A stretch of DNA of 31,068 nucleotides from a virus. Shown in pieces: positions 24,301 through 31,068 of this stretch. The stretch's first letter is position 1. Every line of letters starts with the position of its first letter. The notes below the pieces were generated by a model. That model saw nothing but the letters and a program-made list of their open reading frames with translations. It ran no database searches and was not told where the DNA came from. A program made the position numbers and the translations under genes. Location: positions 1 to 31,068 of the IMG/VR virus record IMGVR_UViG_3300033553_000095. One strand, 5' to 3'.

Positions 24301-27300
24301 CCGTGACAGCTCCCGTCGCTGAGCCCGCAACCGAGGAGGTTCCGGATTCCCTGGTCGATACCGGGGACACGTTCACACAGGAGACGGAAGATGAAACCCC
24401 AGGAGGAGAAGACTCTGGATCTGGAGCAGGAACTGCAGATACTGGAAGCCGAGCAGGCGTACTGGAGGACACCAAAGGTACAGCACCATCTGGAACAGAA
24501 GGAACGCAAACGCAGGACCTGCGCAAAAAAGTTCCGGTTCAAGAAGCGCAAGATGCGCAGCCTACGGTAACTCCCAAGCAAGAAGCAGCTCCGGACACAG
24601 CGACAGGGCTCAGTCTCAAGGAAGAAGCCTTGAAGGCCGAAGACGCTATTGCAGAGGCTGCCAAACCATCTTGGTTCGAAGGGCTGAAAGATCGCCTGCT
24701 GAAGAATGCCAGTGGGGTGAACCAATTCATTCAGAACTTCCGTATGCGCGAGAACGCATCGACGATGACCCAGTATGAAGATCCGGCTGCCTATCTGATG
24801 GAGAACATTGGTTCCCTGATGACAGATGAGAACGGTCTTCAGCGGGAGCTATCCGACGACGAGAGGTCTTCGGTGAACGAGATCCTGAATAAATGGGCAC
24901 CGGGCTTTTCGAACAAGTTCATGATGGAAGTCCAGAAAGCGCTCACATCTGTGCGCAACGAAGACGGTGTCAAGAAGGGCGAGAAGGCCCGAACATTGAT
25001 GACCATGCTGGATCGTGTTCCCGATGCAGGTGGCAAGGACGTGCTGAGCTACTCGAACGGGATGCCTCTGAACTTCCTGATCAAAGAGGAGAACGGATCC
25101 TACGGGGTGGAGCCAGTAGTCATCCAGGCCACACAGATGGCTTTGCTCGAGTGGATCATGAAGAACGAAAGCCGCGGTGCTCCGTTCATGAAAGACGAGG
25201 ACATCTCGAAGATGTTCGGGATGGGCCGCAATGGTGTCGTCACCGATAAGATGCGCAAACTGGCACAATCTGGCGTCAACGTCCAAAGTGCCTTGTCCGA
25301 GATTGCCACAGGTATCGAACGCCTGCTGGGCACGGAAGCCAAGTTGGATATGCCTGCCAACATGACCCAAGGCATGTTCCGCTCGATGGCGGCCACAGCT
25401 TTGGAGATTGCTGAAGTGGGTGGCATGGTCACTCTGAATACAGAGACCGTCACAGTGCCGAAGACTGCTGAACTTCCCAATGGTAAGAAGACAATGTCGA
25501 CCATCAAGGTTCCAGAGAAGTTTACTGGCAAGAAAACACTGGATGGTCTCAAAGCCATGCCGGACATTTTCACCCGCATCTTTACAGACGGTGGGGACAA
25601 GGAACGCTTCATCGGGGAGGCGCCTAAAAAGATCTCCAAGACCCAGCTGAAGAACAAGTTCGGCAAGCTCTCTGAGATGGAGCAGGGGGTTATCAAGCGA
25701 CTGCAGGACACGCCGTTCTATGTGAACAGAGCTATGGTGAGTTTCCTCGATGCTCTGGGCGATGACACGTTCAAAGATCTGCTGGGCTTCAAAGAGATGG
25801 ATCCAGCTGGATCGAACCCCAAGCATGCCACGAGTGTGGATGGCAAGAACATGTCCCTGACCCGTGGGATCGCCGGTGTCCGGGGATACCTTGCAGAGAT
25901 TGAAGCACTTGGTTCCTCGGTAGACGAGACCCCGGTGTTCTTTTCTTGGATGATCTCCAAAGTGGGACGTCTGCAACAGCAAGGTCCGATCACGCCTCAA
26001 GGTGACAAGATCATGCGTGAAATGATCATGGCCACGAATGCGACGATCAATCTGACAGATACGACTTCGGAAGATATGAAGAACTTCTGGCTGGCAGTGG
26101 CCCAGTCGGCAGATATCTCTGTGGAGAAAAAGAACCACACCAAGTCGATCTCAGAGGTTCAGGACCTGATGGCATCGCAGGAAGGCTTTGCTCCGGCACT
26201 GGAGATTTTGAGCGAGTGGCTCGACAAGGCTGACGGTGAACCAATGACGTCCGAAGAGCGGACCGAGTTCGCAGATGCTGTGCGCAACGCCAAGGATGCC
26301 AGCGGAGATCCTGTCAAGGTGACCGAGAAGCTGTTGCACGCTCTGGTCACAGTGGCCCGCATGCAGCAAGCCAAAGCGCTTGGTGGGGAGACCGCTTCGC
26401 AGTTCAAGACTGCTCTGGCTCTGGAAGCGGATGGCAAGACCGATGGTCCGGTGAACGCAATGATCCACATGGGTGTGGGTGAGTTCACTGCTGATGAGCT
26501 GAAACGCTATGCCAAGGGTGGCCTGTTCTTCACCGATCAGGAAACGACTTTGAACGACCACATCGAGAATAACGACAAGGAAGATCTTTACCAGGTGGCA
26601 GCCAGGATCTTTGAAAGGAGCTTGGCAGAAAACTTGGCTGCGATGACCGGGGATGATCAGAAGATTGCATCTTCTTTGATGCGTGTCATGGACACCTTCC
26701 TGCCACATTTCTCTTCTGGGATCACAGTGTCCGATGAAGGCACGACCTTCGATCCTGACGTGAAGCGTAATATCACCAAGAACCCTCTGACTGTGTTCCT
26801 CTATGGATCCAGCGAAGGCGGTATTGCAGGCAAGATCGTGAGCGCAATGTTGGAAGAGTTCCACGTAGCTCTGAACGATCTGGCACAAGGACAGCAAGAC
26901 AGCACCTATACAGACTGGAGAAGCCACCCCAAGTTGGGACGCAAGAGCCCTGACGGAACCTACTTGGTTCAGGACATGATCAATCTGCTGGGCGGAAATG
27001 CAAAATCTCCGGCAGCCCAGTCATTGGCCAAGGCTCTCACAGATCCCACCAATAAAGCCGCTGAGCTGAACTCAGAAGCTATCAAAACGATGGAAGAGAA
27101 TGTTCTGGAGTATTTCGGGAACACTCTGACTGCGGCTGTGGATGAAGCGACAGGCAGCCTTCGAAAGAACATGGTGTTCACCCAGAACCTGGCTTCGGTA
27201 CAGACAGCCATTTTCCAGGACGTCTTCAACCAGGCTCTGAAAGAACGCCAAGAGAAGCGCTTGAGTGATGGCACTCTGCGCAAAGGCGATATCCTGTCCG

Positions 27301-30300
27301 AGAAAGAGCTTCAGGAAGTCTTCGAGGAGACGATGAAGATCGCTCCGATCTACGAGACAGATGCCCAGGAGTTCCACATTTCTGCTGGTTCCAAATACAG
27401 TTCGAGCACGGATGTGTCCAAGTCCCTCTCCGGCAAACTGGCGTCTCAGGCAACATTGCCTTCGCCGTCGGATGCCAGCGTCAAGGTCTCGCCTTACATG
27501 ACCATCGGCACCGGTGACGGTCGTATGATGCTGAACATCTATGCCAATGCAGACGGATCTCTGGATGCGTCCCTGGCCGTGTTCGATGGCGTGGAGATGT
27601 CGATCAACAACGTCACAGCCGGATCCAAGCAGGTGAATAAGGGATCCTTTGATGGCTGGATGGACAGCAACATCTACCGTTCCCTGGCAAACGGGTTCAA
27701 TCAGATGGTTCCATTCATGTCGGAAAAGGAGTTCGACAAGCTGTCCAAAGACACCAAGATGAAGCTTGGTCGTGCCATGGGCTTCGATAAAGGTCAGCCC
27801 GGTACACGCAAAGGTCTCGCCAGCATTCAGCGAGATGTGGAACTGATGGCGGATAAGTCAGAGGCTCGCAAGAAGGCGATCAAGCGGATGCACAGCTGGA
27901 CCGATCACATGGCATCCGGCATGGCTGCCCATGAGAACAAAGGCGAAGTGGCCGGTATCGGGAATCTGATGGAGTTCCAGGCAACTGCTGACCGGATGAA
28001 TGAGATCTATCGTGAAGAGCTCGCCAAGATCGAGGCGAGCAAGAAAGAGAGCAAAGAACGCCCGACGATTGAAAAACCGAACCCGGATCTGGAAAAGAAG
28101 ATCCAGGACTTCGGTACAGAAGTGCCAAACCATCCTGGCGTAACAGCCATGAATGGCGGCCACCTGTTTGCAATCCTTCCGACTGCGAACCAGGAACTCA
28201 AAGATGCTTTGAGCAAGACCGGGAACTTGTCTGACACAGCCTATTTCTTCGGTACACCGGAAGCATTGAGCCAGATGCGGGATGACATGTATTCCGATCT
28301 GCCGAAGCGGGAGATCCAACTGGGGCAAACCCATGTTGGCGCCAATGTTGTGTTCATCAGCAACGCATCGTCAGAGACAATCCTGCACGAGATGCTGCAT
28401 GCCCAAACGAGCCGCACCTTGGTGGATCACTATAATGATCCGGACAACTCCCCCGATCACATCAAGAGCGCCGTGAAGCGTCTTGAGCTACTGGGTCGGG
28501 AAGTCTTTTCCATGGATCCGGCATCGCTGCCGCAAAAGAACCAGGCAGAAGCGCTGGACACTCTGAAGACAGTTCTGAGAAACATGCCCGACGATCCTGC
28601 TGGGCGGTTGTCGGAACTGATCAGCTGGACCTTGACGAACCAGAACCTGATTGAGCTGAACAGCAAGATGAAGGTACGGAACCGGTTGATACTTGCTGGA
28701 CGGGCTGTGCTGAAAGCTCTCAAGGATCTCTTGGGTCTGTCGTCTGTTCCCGGTGATACCATCTTCTCGAACATCCGGTTCAACACGGAAATCCTCATGG
28801 CACGTCCCAAAGAGACTGTGCTGGCGGAAGGGGACGTGAGAACTGACACTGTTCTGGATCAGGTCTTCGGGGATGACGTCAGACTGAAGCGTATCGAGCG
28901 GCGTTTCATGGACCGGTTGTCTGCCCATCTGGATGCGCAGCGTGAACCAAACGAGACCAAGGAACAGAAGATCATCAAGAAGCGTGACGTTGCGAAGCTC
29001 AAGCTGATGTCCACGAAAGCAGCCGAGCATGCGATCCACCAAGGCTTCTCGATGAACCTGAGAGAGAGCCAGGCATTCAAAGCGGTCCATGCTGCGATGA
29101 TGAGTGGCATGCCGATGGATGCGTCAACCACACGTTTGGCAAACCGTTTGTATGGCCATGTTCTGAAGAACGTGAGTGTCGACTCTTTCCTGGAAGCTGA
29201 AGGGCTGACCCAGGAAACAGCGGATACCAACGACATTGCGATGGCAACACGTCGTCTGTCTGCTCTGACCGGGGATGCTGGACTGCGCACAACTGCGGAC
29301 GGCCGCACAGATCTGTTGGCCACATTCGTGTCACTGGCTCTGGTGGACGATACCTTCCGCAAAGTGGTGGAGAAGATCGATGCTCCCAAGGATGTGGAGC
29401 TGAAGTGGAACTCGGTCGACGATGCTCTCAGAAGCCTGGGTCAAACCGTGGTCAACCTTCTGATGCGGATGTCGCTGACCAGACTGAAGCAGCCCAAGAA
29501 GGTCGGGGCTCAGCTGGACGTACTGGCAGACACCCTTTCCGAAGTTCAGGGAGAGCGTCGCTTCATTGCCTCGTTCCTGGAGCTGCGTCTCATGGATCGG
29601 GCCGAAGGCTATGTGGCAGGGAAAGTGGCCAGAGGCAGCGAAAAAGCTGTGGCGAGCCTGCAAAAGACACGGGAGCGTTACATCGCAGCCAACAAGAACC
29701 GGTTGGTGACTGGCGCCTTGGGTGCTGCAGAACTGGTGGCATCCTTTGGTTCAGCGAAGACATCTGCTGATGCGGTTGAAGGTCTGACGACCATGTTGAA
29801 CCACACACCCAAGATGGCAAGTCTGCGGTCCTTGATGAATGACCTGAAAGGTATGACGGCTTCCAATGCGGATCTGATGCGACTGATCAACCCGGTTAAG
29901 GCCATGATTGATGCTATCCGTCAGGACTATCGGGAGAACATCCCGGTTCATCTGGCCAATGCGTTCAACCGCAAACTGACCAAACAGGAATGGTCCCGTT
30001 TGTTCACAGCCATTGGCCGTGCTGATGTGTTGGCTCTGGGCCGTCAGAAGGCACTGGAACTGTTTGCCAAGCCAGATGAGGTGGCTCAGGCTATCGCAGC
30101 TGAAGAAGAGGTCCTGGCAGGGCTGTCCGGGCCTACGGCGAACATCTACAAAGCCAAGGCGAAAGCCCTGGCCGAGTACATGGTCAACCGCAAGGTCACT
30201 TCGAGGAACCTTCTGCGCAATGCAGAAGCGATCGCCAATCTCTATGGGGAGACCAGAACACCCAACATCCAGAACGCCGGCCCATTGATCGCATCGATCG

Positions 30301-31068
30301 ACCGGCTGACGTCTCTCTATGCGCTGGACAAGCTGGACGACCAGACCAAGAAGACTCTCAAGGAGCTGGCCGAGAAGGAACCAGATGGGATGAAGACCCT
30401 GTCCGGCTACCATGCCAACACCCGTCAGATGGAGATTGACCGGATCGGTGATGGCCGGTCGGAAGATACGGAAATGGCGACCAACAACGGATGGAAAGGC
30501 TATGTGCCTTCTACCATTCAGGAAGGGACGTCCCTAATCGTGGCGGATGACACGGATCACGCTGAGCTGGTGAAGAAAGGCTACACCCGTGTTGGGAAAT
30601 ATCTTGGCGACAAGAACGAAAACAGCAAAGGAACCAGGAGCTACTATCGGTCCTCGGTTTCTGGAAGAAATGCGTTTCGTCAGGGTGTGGCTCAGACGGT
30701 TCATGCCACTTATCAGGGGGTGGATGCCAGGACCGGTGTTTCCAAGACTGGGGACATGGCCGGTGTGCTGGTGGGAACTGCGGTCAAATATGCGTCCCGC
30801 AGGAGAGCCAATGATCTGACAGCTGGTCGTGTGGATGGACTTACCGCGGGGAACTATCTGCTGCCGATTTACAATCAGGATGGCAAGGTTGTGGCTTATG
30901 AGCGTCCGATGGATCCAGAAGTGCTGGTTGGGCTCGATCGGGATACGCACCTGGGTCGTATGCTGGGTGTCTGGTCGGGTCGTATTCTGGAAGAGAACGA
31001 GGCTGATACGTTCAACAAGACCTTGGTGGAGACCCTGAAGAAGATCTACGACGAGCAGACCGGACCCA
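21384..31068 (+). CDS. Virion-encapsidated RNA polymerase (N4 gp50-like), 3' end outside the window
   Basis: Open for 3,228 codons to the right edge; N4's protein has about 3,500. The start has AAGGAA 6 bases upstream. The N-terminal region (1 to about 950) is helical and Ala/Gly-rich. An acidic Pro/Thr/Glu-rich linker follows (about 953-1090). The catalytic core of a single-subunit T7-type RNA polymerase then shows KVGRLQQQGPITPQGDK with Gly1528-Arg1529 (T/DxxGR motif), LALEADG with Asp1683 (motif A), RNITKNPLTVFLYG with Arg1795, Lys1799, Tyr1807 and Gly1808 (motif B), and LAVFDGVE with Asp2068 (motif C). Further on, ETILHEMLHA (His2335, Glu2336, His2339) and a later SELISWTLTN (Glu2411) look like a zinc metallopeptidase. 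The rest is helical. No Cys occurs. In N4 this enzyme is packaged, injected, and transcribes early genes from single-stranded hairpin promoters. Confidence 0.96.
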   Translation, partial: MSQTTNPSLFASLAQYGADAPTELAMGTEVPATNMGSAAKKPSVLAATSQKAEGVQLTSLAKKALFGTPEEQRYIATAVRDGNDLAQDPGLQDIMNLDELSWGNKNGWDLAQAKGSFAQAYREVGELKNRERTNTQVATDAAISTGLMAANTIANAGALATGAVDAVASGSDDYKPITPRISEALGDFNEWGRSFQSDLTQDRRVQHQIEGELAAADSETAYEADLAERAGSNNEFSRTVAPWIRKTGRDFGDAVANYADDPIMMGELVPEGVGSLLPMTAGIKAAGKLGAMSKLTAQGMGKKEAAAFMKTKEGRELLDAEAVRAAPAIMGGVESGSALVQTQQTIMGMEPEELAGTPDYDALIAAGKSHEDAKTELAQSAGTVAAVTALPGALAAGKVAAPFAAKPLSLGRTSNGTGSSLMAAGRNVGSEAVEETLQEANAQVASNIGQREGAGLDVDLDEGVAAGAAQGFLGGIATAGPMQAPAAVGGSILEAGRVAGRIGAAAIDGREAQLERSADRTSGAGSSAQQEAGTEIRTTADAILAEVAPKQGEADNAQSQVIRDTVAKATYLDADEVEAYAAQFPEVEEARANSKDGSVERSVAIQAVGNLLKDKDIAPEGKAQVAVSVIQSLNDMRRMESTEMQEALGSLPEDSKLRTDTDYLNDQIKTMASSAAVKEATKIIEGMTPEMVASVLQIDEMKAGKLAPEELEAAQSFLEIVGSINPTAASLEQYDLVLDQVGGGKGKSMLAKSLKITRDIAASFFEADEAKKRIEDHQDAVIEDLPENQKKAAKGRRWATTDTVRQDILVDGNSRNNMPSLTAHRRTFSEAVAAGQMEDAMAALESLGGFAEGMANKIGAYNRSAQEGKGKPKPFQSYGPFGAFQDKTGVYANTRAPSSVAQVSESWIDAKTVAALYNNMLQDPRMGDAVSGLKPMEIPDLDPSIKAAAANLDFTPKQSDPTQTKEPTPVDEAVTAPVAEPATEEVPDSLVDTGDTFTQETEDETPGGEDSGSGAGTADTGSRAGVLEDTKGTAPSGTEGTQTQDLRKKVPVQEAQDAQPTVTPKQEAAPDTATGLSLKEEALKAEDAIAEAAKPSWFEGLKDRLLKNASGVNQFIQNFRMRENASTMTQYEDPAAYLMENIGSLMTDENGLQRELSDDERSSVNEILNKWAPGFSNKFMMEVQKALTSVRNEDGVKKGEKARTLMTMLDRVPDAGGKDVLSYSNGMPLNFLIKEENGSYGVEPVVIQATQMALLEWIMKNESRGAPFMKDEDISKMFGMGRNGVVTDKMRKLAQSGVNVQSALSEIATGIERLLGTEAKLDMPANMTQGMFRSMAATALEIAEVGGMVTLNTETVTVPKTAELPNGKKTMSTIKVPEKFTGKKTLDGLKAMPDIFTRIFTDGGDKERFIGEAPKKISKTQLKNKFGKLSEMEQGVIKRLQDTPFYVNRAMVSFLDALGDDTFKDLLGFKEMDPAGSNPKHATSVDGKNMSLTRGIAGVRGYLAEIEALGSSVDETPVFFSWMISKVGRLQQQGPITPQGDKIMREMIMATNATINLTDTTSEDMKNFWLAVAQSADISVEKKNHTKSISEVQDLMASQEGFAPALEILSEWLDKADGEPMTSEERTEFADAVRNAKDASGDPVKVTEKLLHALVTVARMQQAKALGGETASQFKTALALEADGKTDGPVNAMIHMGVGEFTADELKRYAKGGLFFTDQETTLNDHIENNDKEDLYQVAARIFERSLAENLAAMTGDDQKIASSLMRVMDTFLPHFSSGITVSDEGTTFDPDVKRNITKNPLTVFLYGSSEGGIAGKIVSAMLEEFHVALNDLAQGQQDSTYTDWRSHPKLGRKSPDGTYLVQDMINLLGGNAKSPAAQSLAKALTDPTNKAAELNSEAIKTMEENVLEYFGNTLTAAVDEATGSLRKNMVFTQNLASVQTAIFQDVFNQALKERQEKRLSDGTLRKGDILSEKELQEVFEETMKIAPIYETDAQEFHISAGSKYSSSTDVSKSLSGKLASQATLPSPSDASVKVSPYMTIGTGDGRMMLNIYANADGSLDASLAVFDGVEMSINNVTAGSKQVNKGSFDGWMDSNIYRSLANGFNQMVPFMSEKEFDKLSKDTKMKLGRAMGFDKGQPGTRKGLASIQRDVELMADKSEARKKAIKRMHSWTDHMASGMAAHENKGEVAGIGNLMEFQATADRMNEIYREELAKIEASKKESKERPTIEKPNPDLEKKIQDFGTEVPNHPGVTAMNGGHLFAILPTANQELKDALSKTGNLSDTAYFFGTPEALSQMRDDMYSDLPKREIQLGQTHVGANVVFISNASSETILHEMLHAQTSRTLVDHYNDPDNSPDHIKSAVKRLELLGREVFSMDPASLPQKNQAEALDTLKTVLRNMPDDPAGRLSELISWTLTNQNLIELNSKMKVRNRLILAGRAVLKALKDLLGLSSVPGDTIFSNIRFNTEILMARPKETVLAEGDVRTDTVLDQVFGDDVRLKRIERRFMDRLSAHLDAQREPNETKEQKIIKKRDVAKLKLMSTKAAEHAIHQGFSMNLRESQAFKAVHAAMMSGMPMDASTTRLANRLYGHVLKNVSVDSFLEAEGLTQETADTNDIAMATRRLSALTGDAGLRTTADGRTDLLATFVSLALVDDTFRKVVEKIDAPKDVELKWNSVDDALRSLGQTVVNLLMRMSLTRLKQPKKVGAQLDVLADTLSEVQGERRFIASFLELRLMDRAEGYVAGKVARGSEKAVASLQKTRERYIAANKNRLVTGALGAAELVASFGSAKTSADAVEGLTTMLNHTPKMASLRSLMNDLKGMTASNADLMRLINPVKAMIDAIRQDYRENIPVHLANAFNRKLTKQEWSRLFTAIGRADVLALGRQKALELFAKPDEVAQAIAAEEEVLAGLSGPTANIYKAKAKALAEYMVNRKVTSRNLLRNAEAIANLYGETRTPNIQNAGPLIASIDRLTSLYALDKLDDQTKKTLKELAEKEPDGMKTLSGYHANTRQMEIDRIGDGRSEDTEMATNNGWKGYVPSTIQEGTSLIVADDTDHAELVKKGYTRVGKYLGDKNENSKGTRSYYRSSVSGRNAFRQGVAQTVHATYQGVDARTGVSKTGDMAGVLVGTAVKYASRRRANDLTAGRVDGLTAGNYLLPIYNQDGKVVAYERPMDPEVLVGLDRDTHLGRMLGVWSGRILEENEADTFNKTLVETLKKIYDEQTGP
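24245..24279 (+). repeat. Pentamer repeat array I, inside the polymerase gene
   Basis: Seven 5-base steps, five of them matching the consensus: CACAC, CAAAG twice, then CGACC and CAACC (decayed), CAAAC, CAAAG. It is read as F-TPKQSDPTQTKE (from about residue 954), at the start of the acidic disordered linker before the polymerase core. It shares the T-P-K-Q reading with array H because both use the same frame. Confidence 0.75.

Noticed and set aside
24280-24310. Internal translation start after array I that would make a separate polymerase domain
   Set aside because: In-frame GTG codons exist but no ribosome-binding site precedes them at a useful distance.
22947-24725. A 592-codon minus-strand open frame, and others of 300-430 codons at 19746-20654, 21528-22520 and 24849-26138
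   Set aside because: They lie antisense to long real genes. Their compositions (Cys-, His- and Arg-rich low complexity) are typical of shadow frames.

Overview
This window is the late, structural half of a podovirus of the N4 type (family Schitoviridae). The decisive evidence is the gene running off the right edge at 21384. It is open for 3,228 codons and carries every catalytic signature of the N4 virion RNA polymerase: a T/DxxGR-type motif, the motif A aspartate, a motif B that matches the T7-type R-xxx-K-xxxxxxx-YG pattern, and a motif C aspartate. Gene order supports the same conclusion. Read left to right it follows the N4 map from gp69/gp68 down to gp50. All genes lie on the + strand with short gaps or 1-4 base overlaps, and no host-like gene is visible. 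The host cannot be fixed from the sequence. The moderate-to-high GC and the style of the proteins resemble N4-like phages of marine alphaproteobacteria (Roseobacter group), but this is recollection, not proof.

Layout. 1-169: end of a small membrane protein. 210-2401: a nucleoside-monophosphate-kinase-like P-loop protein and the large terminase. 2422-5316: neck/tail module, with an adaptor-like protein, an appendage/fibre protein with a receptor-binding-protein-like C-terminus, and two small overlapping proteins starting MAYG and MSYG. 5351-5836: a small exported protein. 5960-7891: lysis region, with a membrane-anchored coiled-coil protein, a GH19-type endolysin and a holin candidate. 7934-8614: a transglycosylase-like peptidoglycan hydrolase. 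8634-13686: head module, with portal, a small helical protein, an acidic scaffold-like protein and the major capsid protein, closed by a clear intrinsic terminator. 13781-21260: virion proteins, including a helical repeat protein, a large protein with a hydrophobic segment, and two proteins likely stored in the capsid and ejected. 21384-end: the giant virion RNA polymerase, which would be packaged and injected to transcribe early genes.

The most unusual feature is a family of nine arrays of a 5-base unit, consensus C-A-(A/C)-A-(not A). The units stay in strict 5-base phase for 20-35 bases even where individual units have decayed. Six arrays lie just upstream of the ribosome-binding site of a gene and end 13-22 bases before its start codon (before 210, 10859, 13781, 15084, 18720 and 21384). 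One is inverted, in the gap at 6640. Two lie inside reading frames, in disordered acidic or proline-rich stretches of the scaffold-like protein (11398) and of the virion RNA polymerase (24245). Three of the leader arrays directly follow a strong hairpin. I know of no described element of this form. A ring-shaped or repeat-type RNA/ssDNA-binding regulator, or an unstructured translational enhancer, are the leading explanations.

A second oddity is the complete absence of cysteine from the visible 3,228 residues of the polymerase and from several neighbouring virion proteins. The polymerase also carries an HExxH metallopeptidase-like motif downstream of its catalytic core. No gene-free stretch exceeds about 125 bases.
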